Shown one piece after another: positions 23,663 through 30,947 of a DNA stretch of 42,289 bases. The stretch spans positions 1-42,289 of the forward strand of contig NZ_WXEY01000024.1 in NCBI RefSeq assembly GCF_009877425.1, written 5' to 3'. The notes under the pieces were generated by a model. The model saw nothing but the letters and a program-made list of their open reading frames with translations. It did no database searches and had not been told where the DNA came from. Positions within the stretch are counted from its first letter, which is position 1. Each line of letters starts with the position of its first letter. The stretch is from Heliomicrobium undosum. GTDB lineage: Bacteria; Bacillota; Desulfitobacteriia; Heliobacteriales; Heliobacteriaceae. The position numbers and the translations under genes are program-made.

Positions 23663-25666
23663 GTGAAACGCTTTACGGTCCGCGCCTTTTTTGACGGCAT
23701 GAATCGCATCCTGGAAAAGGAAGCTAAAGAGGGCCTGGCCGCGATCGAATTCCGCGTCAAAGCTGAACTGCTTCCGGAGCGGATGCCCATCGGCCAGGCA
23801 TGCCTCTGGTCGGTCCTTGACGAGGAAGGTCGCACCATGTACTGGATGGTTCCCGAGCACCTGGCTTCTCGTTTTCAGCCGGGCATGGTCGTTGCCGCCG
23901 TGGGCCATCCCGTCGTCTGGCCTTCGAGCAAGCGAGGCAAACGGCTGGAATGGCTGCAGGTGAAGAACCTGGAACCGCTCTCCCTGGGTGAGACGCCCCG
24001 ACGCCTGCAGGCGAAGCGCCTAGCTGCCGAGGGGCTGTTGGGTCGCCGTCCCCGGCGGGAGTGGCCTGTCGACGCTGCGCGCGGGTCGGTGCGCCTTCAC
24101 CTGGTGATAGGGGACAAGGACACCGCCTTGCCGGGCCTTCGCCATCAACTGCGCAAAGGGCGCCGTTTTCAGTTGCAGGTGCATGCGACTGACATGAATA
24201 AGGCCGATGAGGTGGCCCTCGCCATCACGGAGGCGGCGCGGGTCGGCGGACAGTTTCTCCTCCTCGTCCAGCAGGAGGCCGACAATTTCCTGCTCTTTGA
24301 TGATCCGGCGGTCTTGCGGGCGCTGTCCCAGAACCGCCTTTATACCATCCTCGTCCAGCCGGACTGCAAAGTGAAGCCTTTTGGCTACTGGTGGGCTGAT
24401 GAGTGGCTCGACAACCCCCATTTGGCCGCGCAACGCATCGTCAGCCGCTGTTGGTCCATCTGGAAAGGGCCCCGCGAGAAGGAGCGTTTGAAACAGGCCG
24501 TCCTGGACCAGACCCAGAAAGACCGCTCCCGCTTCGCCTCCGAATTGAGCCGGCTACGGCGGGAGAACAGTGAACTTGCAGACCAGTTGGCCAACCTCAG
24601 TCCGCAGCGGATCGAGGAACTGGAGAATCGCCTCAGCGAGGCCGAGGGTGAACTGAAGCGTTCTGAGGAGCGTCGTCGTGTCATCCTCGCTCAGTTGTTC
24701 GACCTGGAACAGGAACGGGATGACATAAAACGCAAGCTGGACCTGTCAGAGGGCGGGGGCATCGTCGCGGAAGCGCCCGTCGATCTGTCGGCCGAGGTGG
24801 AAAAGGTCCGCCGCCAGGAGGAGTACCGCCGCATGCTCGTCGAGGACGAGCGGGACCGCCTGGAGGCCGAAAACAAGCGACTGCTGGCCCGCCTGGAAGA
24901 GACGGCGCCCCTGGTGGTGGAGGAACTCCGCCAGAAGGCGGCCGTTGCGGAGATGGAACTGGGCCGCTCGGAGGAGCGGCGCGAACAGTTGTCCGAGTTT
25001 CTCTTCCTGCTGGAGCAGGAGAACCGCGAAATGAAAGGCCGGCTCGGCTTTCGGGAAGAACTGGAAACGCCATCCGATGGCCGCCCCCGCTCTCCCGAGG
25101 AGGAACTGATCATCGGCAAGGCCCGCCTCTACGAGGAGATCCACGACCTGCTGGTGAAGGAGGAACTGGAGCGCCTCCAGCGAGAGGTAAAGCGGCTCCG
25201 CGACCTCATGGCGTCCTGCTCGCCGGCCTTGCTCACGTCATTGCGAGACGAATTGGAGATCACCCGCGCCCAGTTGGAGCATTCGGAAGCTTTGCGGGAG
25301 GAACTGCAAAAGGGACAGGAGAACATGCGCCAGGAGTTGCGGCGGGTGCGCGACGAGCGGCTGGGGATTGGCGGCGCGCGAATAGGCGAGGAAAGCACAG
25401 TTGCTTCGAAGCAGTCGGAGAAGTCGTCCCGTAGGGATGAAGCCGAATTCGTGGCGGGACTGACGGCCTCGTCCGATCTGACGACGAAAGGTGAAACCGG
25501 CGAAACGGCGCAACGTGACCGGGAGCAAGGGGCACAGGCGCCAGGGACGCAGGGGAGAGGGACCCAGGATCTAGAGACGCAGGAGCAAGGAGAACAGACG
25601 GAAGACCTGCTGGGGAAGGCCGTGGAGTTTTTCCGTCACGGATTCCGGTTGGGGCGGAAGAGGTAA
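23663..25666 (+). CDS. Long coiled-coil protein with a degenerate XseA-like N-terminal half
   Basis: 667 residues, GTG start ten bases after AGGTGAG. Residues ~25-110 read like the OB-fold of exonuclease VII large subunit (VKAELLPERMPIGQACLWSV, FQPGMVVAAVGHPVVW), followed by LAAEGLLGRRPRREWP (120-135), matching the XseA motif KLAAEGLFD-x-RKRPLP. Residues ~138-260 keep the spacing of the XseA catalytic domain, but the active-site motifs are replaced: the Gly-rich GGGS-EDL-FND region is QQEADNFLLFDDPAVLRAL (203-221), and the AD-RASTP-AA region is YWWADEWLDNPHLAAQRI (241-258). Residues ~275-570 form three ~100-residue coiled-coil repeats (SPQRIEELENRL, APLVVEELRQKA, SPALLTSLRDEL). A low-complexity tail with five exact 15-bp repeats leads to a basic C-terminus (VEFFRHGFRLGRKR). 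Inference: a catalytically dead XseA paralogue with a structural or DNA-binding role. The XseA relation is by eye only. Confidence 0.7.
   Translation: MKRFTVRAFFDGMNRILEKEAKEGLAAIEFRVKAELLPERMPIGQACLWSVLDEEGRTMYWMVPEHLASRFQPGMVVAAVGHPVVWPSSKRGKRLEWLQVKNLEPLSLGETPRRLQAKRLAAEGLLGRRPRREWPVDAARGSVRLHLVIGDKDTALPGLRHQLRKGRRFQLQVHATDMNKADEVALAITEAARVGGQFLLLVQQEADNFLLFDDPAVLRALSQNRLYTILVQPDCKVKPFGYWWADEWLDNPHLAAQRIVSRCWSIWKGPREKERLKQAVLDQTQKDRSRFASELSRLRRENSELADQLANLSPQRIEELENRLSEAEGELKRSEERRRVILAQLFDLEQERDDIKRKLDLSEGGGIVAEAPVDLSAEVEKVRRQEEYRRMLVEDERDRLEAENKRLLARLEETAPLVVEELRQKAAVAEMELGRSEERREQLSEFLFLLEQENREMKGRLGFREELETPSDGRPRSPEEELIIGKARLYEEIHDLLVKEELERLQREVKRLRDLMASCSPALLTSLRDELEITRAQLEHSEALREELQKGQENMRQELRRVRDERLGIGGARIGEESTVASKQSEKSSRRDEAEFVAGLTASSDLTTKGETGETAQRDREQGAQAPGTQGRGTQDLETQEQGEQTEDLLGKAVEFFRHGFRLGRKR
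25529..25603 (+). repeat. Five codon-phased 15-bp repeats in the coiled-coil protein tail
   Basis: Units at 25529, 25544, 25559, 25574 and 25589 encode GAQAP, GTQGR, GTQDL, ETQEQ and GEQTE. They lie between the coiled coil and the conserved basic C-terminus. Confidence 0.8.
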
Positions 25667-25733
25667 AACGAAGTAAAGATCTACGAGAACGTAACCCTCT
25701 GCTAAAGACGCATGCGCAAAAGAAGGTGGAGAT

Positions 25734-25832
25734 ATGAAAACCTTCATAAGGGTGGGGGCTTTTCTGCTGGTTGCGTGGCTGTTGGTTACGGCCTATTACT
25801 ACCGAGGCTACCCCTTTTTCCGAAATAGTACA
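25734..25832 (+). pseudogene. Possible truncated membrane-protein start
   Basis: An ATG behind AAGGTGGAG begins MKTFIRVGAFLLVAWLLVTA, a convincing signal or membrane helix, but after about 30 residues the frame runs into the 3' end of the convergent permease gene and becomes low-information antisense. The frame itself continues to 26012. Either a truncated gene or a chance open frame. Confidence 0.3.
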
Positions 25833-27127
25833 TGTTCCAGCAAGAGAACCGCCACCACCCCAACGACAAACCCATTCCCCAAAATCGGACGCCACATCGC
25901 CGGGAATCCGGCGGTCACGGCCGGAGGCAAAAAGGAGATCACCGTTCCCAACAGAACAGGCAAACCGACGATATACCCATTGTCCATCGACAATGGGTTT
26001 TCTGATTCATAGATGATCCGCAAGCCCGTCGCCACCTGGGCGCACATGATGTACAGGAGCAGTGTGCCGATCACTACGGGCGGGATGTTGCCGAGCCAAT
26101 GAATCACCGCAGGAAAAAAGGAGATCAAGAACAGGAGGATGGCCGTGGGCGCCAAGGTGAACCGGGAAGCGCAGCGTGTTGAGGCGATGACACCGGGGCT
26201 TAAGGAAAAATTGACAGGGCCGATGACACCCAGGAAGCCGGAGAGGATATTCATCAGACCGGTCACCGTCACCCCCCGGCTGATCCGCGCCTGCATTTCA
26301 GTGGCCCCCACCATCGAACCGACCGATTGCATGGAACCGAGGTCATTGATAAACAGCGCCAGGTACGTAAACAAAAACGATACGATCAAGGCCGGTTCAA
26401 GGGAGAAATGCAGCGTAAACTCATGAAAAAAAGAGGCGAAGGTCGGGACAGCGCCGGCGCTTCCCGACATGTCGACGGCGGCAGGGGAGAAGACGAGGAA
26501 ATAGACGAGCGAACCGGCCAGCATCGCCCAGATGATCAACGTCGATTTCCACAGTCCCGTCAGCACCCGGCTGATCGACACCAGAACCGCCAGAAAGGCC
26601 AGGGAAAAGAGCAGGTGCAGCGGGGGAGATACCCCCGTTCCCGGCGCGATGATCAGGTTCATGATCGTCGGCAGGAGCGTAAAGGCGATCAGCAGCAGGA
26701 TGACGGCCACCACGCGAGGGGGAAACAAACCTTTCAGGTGATCGAGCCATCCGGTGGCGCCGGCGAGGGTGAGCAAGCCGCCGCCGATTATCGTCGCCGT
26801 GTACATCGCGTCGATGCTGCTGCCGGCGTTGGCGGTGATGCCGATGAGCAACACCGAGGCGGGACCGGTGATCAGGGGGAGGCGATGGCCCCGGTAGACC
26901 TGGATGAGCAGCATCACTGCTGTCGTAAAAAACAATTTTTGCAGGTACAGGATCTGCGCCGCCGGATCGGCGAAATGCGACGCGGCTACGATTTTCCCGA
27001 GGATGATGATCAGAGGGACGGTGATGGCCAGCCACTGGAGGCCAAAAATCAGGTTCTCTCCCAAGGGCGGGCGTTCATCCAGGCCGTAACGGTATGATGG
27101 CTTGTCCAACAGGCTCACTCCAAGCAT
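25808..27127 (-). CDS. Xanthine/uracil permease (NCS2 family)
   Basis: 439 residues with about 12-14 membrane segments. Seen: YGLDERPPLGENLIFGLQWL at the start (the conserved NCS2 opening), LPLITGPASVLLIGITANAG, and the substrate-site region QSVGSMVGATEMQARISRGVTV, then IGPVNFSLSPGVIASTRCASRF, typical of NCS2 transporters. The family imports xanthine, uracil or guanine with protons. The variations at the usual NxGxxxxT motif (here SLSPGVIASTRCASR) mean the substrate is uncertain. The ATG at 27127 has no clear ribosome site; a TTG at 27109 follows a GGAGTGA and could be the true start. No purine riboswitch was recognised upstream. The 3' end meets the coiled-coil gene convergently without a clear terminator. 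Confidence 0.9.
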   Translation of the reverse strand: MLGVSLLDKPSYRYGLDERPPLGENLIFGLQWLAITVPLIIILGKIVAASHFADPAAQILYLQKLFFTTAVMLLIQVYRGHRLPLITGPASVLLIGITANAGSSIDAMYTATIIGGGLLTLAGATGWLDHLKGLFPPRVVAVILLLIAFTLLPTIMNLIIAPGTGVSPPLHLLFSLAFLAVLVSISRVLTGLWKSTLIIWAMLAGSLVYFLVFSPAAVDMSGSAGAVPTFASFFHEFTLHFSLEPALIVSFLFTYLALFINDLGSMQSVGSMVGATEMQARISRGVTVTGLMNILSGFLGVIGPVNFSLSPGVIASTRCASRFTLAPTAILLFLISFFPAVIHWLGNIPPVVIGTLLLYIMCAQVATGLRIIYESENPLSMDNGYIVGLPVLLGTVISFLPPAVTAGFPAMWRPILGNGFVVGVVAVLLLEHVLFRKKG

Positions 27128-27185
27128 CTCGTCGTCATTTCTTCAAAAACAATAACATGCCTCAACAAGGAGCGCTATTTCCTAT

Positions 27186-27223
27186 CCGCCTGCCGGCAAA
27201 TAAATATGCCACAGGCGGTTTTT
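27186..27223 (+). terminator. Hairpin with T-run, upstream of the permease
   Basis: CCGCCTG pairs with CAGGCGG around an inner TGCC/GGCA stem and is followed by five T on the plus strand. It lies in the 196-bp gap between the permease start and the decayed YcdB-like gene. No plus-strand gene ends here, so it may instead be a leader structure in the permease transcript. Confidence 0.45.
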
Positions 27224-27323
27224 CATGCAGTTTATCATGAGAAGGATTTAGGCAAAAGCTGTCGAATCAAATCAAACGTTTGGTTTAGAAATATTTATCA
27301 ATATATGCAAAGGAATGGGTGTG

Positions 27324-28084
27324 ATGAAACTCCCACATTGTCTAAAAATCGCCTCTTTTTAGCAGCTAGCCTCCTGATCAGCCCGATCAGTTTTGCCAAT
27401 GAGGGTATTCCCGCGAAAGGGGACGAGGGCCACAGCCCGTCGTAGAACCCCTACGGTGACGGCGGAAGCAGCGTCACTTACGAGTGGGGTCCTGATTACA
27501 GCAAAAAGCCGGTCGAATCCTTCTGGATCAACCTGGAGACGGATGCGAAGACAGGCCGGGTCATCCGATACAATGTGCTGAGCGATCAACAGGGGAATCA
27601 GACGAAGGCGATCACGGACGAGGAAGCCGACAAAAGGGCGATGCAGTTTTTCACATCCCCAGAACGGAAAGAGTACCTGTTGCAGCGGACGAAAATCAGA
27701 CCCCGGCCTGACTGGGTGGACAGCAGCAAGCTCGATCCCCACCCGAAGCCGACCTATGAGTATTATTTCAGGCATACGAAAAACGGTATTCCCATCGAAG
27801 GCTGCCTGGATTCGGTAAGCGTTGACGCCGTCACCGGCCAGATCGTCGGTTATAGCACGCGAGGGGTGAAAGAGGCGCCCCTGCCGGAAGCGAAGGGGAT
27901 CATCACCCCGGAAAAGGCGAAAGCCGAGTACATCAAACATACCCCGCTGCAGGTGACCTAAACCTGGTCGAACTATTACAATCTCATCGCGCCGGCGCCG
28001 CAACTCGTTTACATTCGCGATTGGAAAGCGGGCGTCATCGCCATTGACGCCGTAACGGGCATGCCCATAAAAAACCTGCCCTAA
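27324..28084 (+). pseudogene. Decayed YcdB/YcdC-type secreted protein gene
   Basis: The reading begins MKLPHCLKIAS, shifts by one frame in a TTTTT run (about 27355) to LAASLLISPISFANEG (a signal peptide), hits TAG at 27443-27445, continues in the same frame with NPYGDGGSSVTYEWGPDYS, ESFWINLETDAKTGRVIRY, ITDEEADKRAMQFF, YEYYFRHTKNGIPIEGCLDS and VSVDAVTGQIVGYSTRG, hits TAA at 27959-27961, and ends at 28082-28084 after VIAIDAVTGMPIKNLP. The repeated 'DAxTGxIxxY' and 'EEAxxxA' elements are those of YcdB/YcdC-repeat and PepSY-like exported proteins of Firmicutes. One frameshift and two internal stops make it a pseudogene. An antisense open frame covers it but has no family signature. Confidence 0.75.
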
Positions 28085-28093
28085 AATACGCGA

Positions 28094-28273
28094 ATAGCGT
28101 ACGCGCGAAGAGGTGGGAAAAGAGAGCCCTTGCCGCAAGCAAAAGGCGTCATCGCGCCGGAAAAAGCGAAAGTCGAATTTCTCAAACATGTTGCCCTGCA
28201 GCCATACTATGTCTGGCCCTCCTATTATGACGCGCTGGTGCCGGATCCCAGGCTGGTCTATGTCCCTGAATGA
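28094..28273 (+). pseudogene. Partial duplicate of the YcdB-like gene
   Basis: IAYARRGGKREPLPQAKG, then VIAPEKAKVEFLKHVALQ, and YYVWPSYYDALVPDPRLVYVPE with a stop. This parallels the upstream copy (IVGYSTRGVKEAPLPEAKG, IITPEKAKAEYIKHTPLQV, YYNLIAPAPQLVYI), so the end of the gene was duplicated in tandem, or two related repeats of one long protein have been separated by decay. No start codon or ribosome site. Confidence 0.7.
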
Positions 28274-28308
28274 CCCCTTTTGCCGACAAAGGAAGCGCAG
28301 GTGAGAGA

Positions 28309-28791
28309 ATGTTGAAGTGGCGAAAAGTAATCTTGTTGACGATCGCAACGCCGTTGCTATTTATCGCGATTTTCGCTTTTGTCATCGGTTCGAAATTTTT
28401 CTTTCTTTGCCCCCTGGGTTGGAAAGAATCCAACCCTTTGGACAACGCCAAAGACAAACACCTTCCTCCCACAAGAATCTCCATCATCGCCTGTGATCAG
28501 GACGAAAACATCGCGGGGCCAAAGCAACTATTGACGGATGATCCATCAGTGATCCGCAAGATCACCGATGAATTGGATTCCCTTGTCATCACGAACCTGA
28601 AAGACCTGCCGAAAAAAGAACCCTATTATGAACTCCATTATGAAAGAGAACCGTCCGAATTGGTGTATCCTTTTCGCTATTACCCTCGCTCCGATATCGT
28701 CAATTTTTGCGGCCCCACTGAGTATGGAGACATTACGAGTTTTCGGGCAAGTCAGGAATTAAAAAAACAAATCCGAGAAAAGGGTTTTTAG
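28309..28791 (+). CDS. Membrane-anchored protein of unknown function
   Basis: 160 residues from an ATG behind AGGTGAGAG. Seen: one N-terminal membrane helix (VILLTIATPLLFIAIFAFVIG) and then an extracytoplasmic, hydrophilic domain with RISIIACDQDENIAGPKQ, LTDDPSVIRKITDELDSLVI and PYYELHYEREPSELVYPFRY. Three Cys residues (one at the membrane, two outside). I recognise no family. It follows the YcdB-like debris closely and may have belonged to the same operon. A hairpin with a T-rich end follows. Confidence 0.7.
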   Translation: MLKWRKVILLTIATPLLFIAIFAFVIGSKFFFLCPLGWKESNPLDNAKDKHLPPTRISIIACDQDENIAGPKQLLTDDPSVIRKITDELDSLVITNLKDLPKKEPYYELHYEREPSELVYPFRYYPRSDIVNFCGPTEYGDITSFRASQELKKQIREKGF

Positions 28792-28801
28792 CGGGGTACG
28801 T

Positions 28802-28853
28802 AAGCCCATCCCTCTCCGGGCATCCTACAAAGGGAGGTGATGGGCTTTCTTTG
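28802..28853 (+). terminator. Hairpin after the membrane-anchored protein gene
   Basis: AAGCCCATCCCTC pairs with GAGG-TGATGGGCTT (one bulge), followed by TCTTTG. It may instead mask the GGGAGGTGA in its 3' arm. Confidence 0.5.
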
Positions 28854-28900
28854 CAGAACGTCACCAGGCTCCCGGTCTGAGCGAAGCGGAAGATCTGGCG

Positions 28901-29098
28901 TTGCTGATGGCCATCCAACAGAGCTATGAACAATCGGCCTGGGATACGCGGCTGTTTATGCGACGAGTGCAGCGGGCCGGTATCACCATTCCCCCCGATG
29001 TTCAGGAACTGCTGGAAGAACGGATCGAAACAGCGATTGCCGTCTCCGAGTCTTCCCAGAACGAGATCCGGCGACGAAGAACCCATCGGCTCTTATAG
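28901..29098 (+). CDS. Small helical protein of unknown function
   Basis: The open frame runs from just after 28840; the first usable start is a TTG at 28901 giving 65 residues, but GLSEAEDLALLMAIQQSYEQ reads well across that point, so translation may begin earlier from a non-standard codon or the gene may be a 5'-truncated remnant. Mostly helical and charged: SAWDTRLFMRRVQRAGITIP, DVQELLEERIETAIAVSESS, NEIRRRR. No family recognised. A strong terminator follows directly, which suggests that it is or was the last gene of a real transcript. Confidence 0.45.
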   Translation: MLMAIQQSYEQSAWDTRLFMRRVQRAGITIPPDVQELLEERIETAIAVSESSQNEIRRRRTHRLL

Positions 29099-29130
29099 GC
29101 GATCTTACCTTCGGGTGAGGTCGCTTTTTT
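29099..29130 (+). terminator. Strong intrinsic terminator
   Basis: GCGATCTTACC-TTCG-GGTGAGGTCGC, an 11-bp stem (with wobble or mismatch at one position) on a stable TTCG tetraloop, followed by six T residues. Confidence 0.88.
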
Positions 29131-29252
29131 GCTGTTTAGCGTGCTTGCTGTAGCCGTAGCCCTACGAAGAACGATTCGGCGCAGTCAAATTCTGAGTTCA
29201 TTAAAAATCGCTGGTTAATCGGAAAACTGTCTAGTAATTCCGAAAAATATTC

Positions 29253-29282
29253 TTGCCGCCTCCTCCCTCAACTCTGTACAAT
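29253..29282 (+). promoter_or_regulatory. Possible promoter of trpB2
   Basis: TTGCCG (29253-29258) and TACAAT (29277-29282) with an 18-bp spacer. No T-box or trp leader peptide was recognised in the 222 bp upstream of the gene. Confidence 0.45.
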
Positions 29283-29353
29283 GGATCCATGGTCGCTGAC
29301 AAAAAGCGCGACAGATTGAAGCAATGTTCCATATGAGGAGAGGAGAGACGAGC

Positions 29354-30712
29354 GTGAGCGAACCGATTCGCAAAATCATGCTGGACGAGAAGTCCATTCC
29401 TACCGCTTGGTACAACGTACAGGCCGATATGCCGAACCCAGCCGAGCCGGCCCTTCATCCCGGCACCCTGCAGCCCCTGGGACCGGCCGATCTGACGCCC
29501 ATTTTTCCGATGGAACTGATCAAACAAGAGGTCAGCACCGAACGCTGGATCGAGATCCCCGAAGAGGTGCGGGAGTTGTACAAGCAGTGGCGGCCCACGC
29601 CTGTCTACCGCGCGACGGGGCTGGAAAAGCTCCTCGACACGCCGGCAAAAATCTACTACAAGTACGAGGGGACAAGCCCCGCCGGCAGCCACAAACTGAA
29701 CACGGCCCTCCCGCAGGCTTACTATAACAAAGCGGCCGGCATCAAACGGCTGGCTACGGAAACAGGCGCCGGCCAGTGGGGAAGCGCCCTGTCGCTGGCC
29801 TGCACCTTCTTCGGCCTGGAATGTGTCGTCTACATGGTGAAGGTCTCCTACAACCAGAAGCCCTACCGCAAATCCTTTATGCAGGTCTATGGCGCCGAGG
29901 TCATCCCGTCGCCGTCGATGCGCACCGCCTCCGGCCGCCAGGTCCTGGAGGCGAATCCCGATTCTCCCGGCAGCCTGGGCATCGCCATCTCGGAAGCCGT
30001 CGAGGACGCCGCCTCCCGCGAGGACACCAATTACGCCCTCGGCAGCGTTTTGAACCATGTCATCCTGCACCAGAGCGTCATCGGCCTGGAGGCGAAAGCC
30101 CAACTGGCCATGGTCGATGAATACCCTGACGTGGTTCTCGGCTGCTGCGGCGGCGGCAGCAACTTCGCCGGCATCGCCTTCCCCTTCCTGGCCGACCGCT
30201 TCCAGGGCAAGAAGGTGCGCCTCGTCGCCGTCGAGCCCGATGCCTGCCCGACGCTGACCAAGGGCGTCTTCGCCTACGACTACGGCGACCTGGCCAAGTT
30301 GACGCCGGTGGCCAAGATGTACACCCTCGGCCACGACTTCGTGCCCCCCGGCTTCCACTCCGGCGGTCTCCGCTACCACGGCGACTCGCCGCTCGTCAGC
30401 CAACTCTACCATGAGGGCTTCCTGGAAGCCCAAGCCTATGGACAGACGGCCATCTTCGAAGCCGCTCTTGCTTTCGCCCGCAGCGAGGGGATTATCCCGG
30501 CGCCCGAATCGGCCCACGCCATCGCCGGCGCCATCGCCGAAGCGAAAGCGGCCAAAGAGGCCGGCGAAGCCCGCACCATCCTCTTCTGCCTCTCCGGCCA
30601 CGGCATCTTTGACCTGGGTGCTTACGAGGCCTACCTCTCCGGCGGGCTCAAGGACGTGCCCTACTCGGAAGAGGCACTGGCGAAGAGTCTGAACAACCTA
30701 CCGAAGGTCTAG
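29354..30712 (+). CDS. trpB: Tryptophan synthase beta chain, TrpB2 type
   Basis: 452 residues from the GTG that follows GGAGAGGAGAG; an in-frame TTG 30 bp earlier lies before that site. Seen: the PLP lysine in [15 protein letters not shown] (near residue 113), [15 protein letters not shown], the PLP-phosphate loop [15 protein letters not shown] and [15 protein letters not shown]. Its length, the ~50-residue longer N-terminal part and the [12 protein letters not shown] segment mark the TrpB2 group, which makes tryptophan from serine and indole or phosphoserine-like donors and often acts without TrpA. No trpA or other trp gene is adjacent, so it probably salvages indole. Large antisense frames here are an effect of GC-rich coding. 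Confidence 0.93.
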   Translation: MSEPIRKIMLDEKSIPTAWYNVQADMPNPAEPALHPGTLQPLGPADLTPIFPMELIKQEVSTERWIEIPEEVRELYKQWRPTPVYRATGLEKLLDTPAKIYYKYEGTSPAGSHKLNTALPQAYYNKAAGIKRLATETGAGQWGSALSLACTFFGLECVVYMVKVSYNQKPYRKSFMQVYGAEVIPSPSMRTASGRQVLEANPDSPGSLGIAISEAVEDAASREDTNYALGSVLNHVILHQSVIGLEAKAQLAMVDEYPDVVLGCCGGGSNFAGIAFPFLADRFQGKKVRLVAVEPDACPTLTKGVFAYDYGDLAKLTPVAKMYTLGHDFVPPGFHSGGLRYHGDSPLVSQLYHEGFLEAQAYGQTAIFEAALAFARSEGIIPAPESAHAIAGAIAEAKAAKEAGEARTILFCLSGHGIFDLGAYEAYLSGGLKDVPYSEEALAKSLNNLPKV

Positions 30713-30774
30713 GACAGGGCGCTCAAGATAGAATAGGACGAACCAAAGTGAACTTAATATGGAAATAAAAGGGA

Positions 30775-30799
30775 GAACGGGGAATACCCCCGTTCTTTT
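30775..30799 (+). terminator. Terminator after trpB2
   Basis: GAACGGGG and CCCCGTTC form an 8-bp stem with a five-base loop followed by TTTT. Confidence 0.8.
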
Positions 30800-30947
30800 C
30801 CTGTTTTCATCGAATGACTATGATACAGGTTTTATACATACCAATCATTAATGTGTTTCACAAGGTGTTCGGCTTCGGTGATCATAGAATTATCTGAATC
30901 ATCGAGAACACTTCAAAAAATTTCATTAAAAAAGGTGGTTGTTCAAC

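Noticed and set aside
26327-27097. 256-codon plus-strand frame over the permease
   Set aside because: Arg/Gly/Gln-rich shadow of a membrane protein gene.
27128-27323. Purine riboswitch before the xanthine/uracil permease
   Set aside because: A hairpin is present, but the conserved three-way-junction elements of the purine class are not seen on the minus strand.
27359-28348. 329-codon minus-strand open frame over the decayed YcdB-like gene
   Set aside because: Longer than any plus-strand frame here, but the plus strand shows two homologous copies of a known repeat type and a signal peptide, while the antisense product shows nothing.
29131-29353. T-box or trp leader before trpB2
   Set aside because: No T-box AGGGUGGnACCGCG element and no Trp-rich leader peptide.
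29231-30601. 456-codon minus-strand open frame
   Set aside because: Antisense to trpB2, whose PLP motifs are intact; product is Gly/Val/Asp-rich without any domain pattern.
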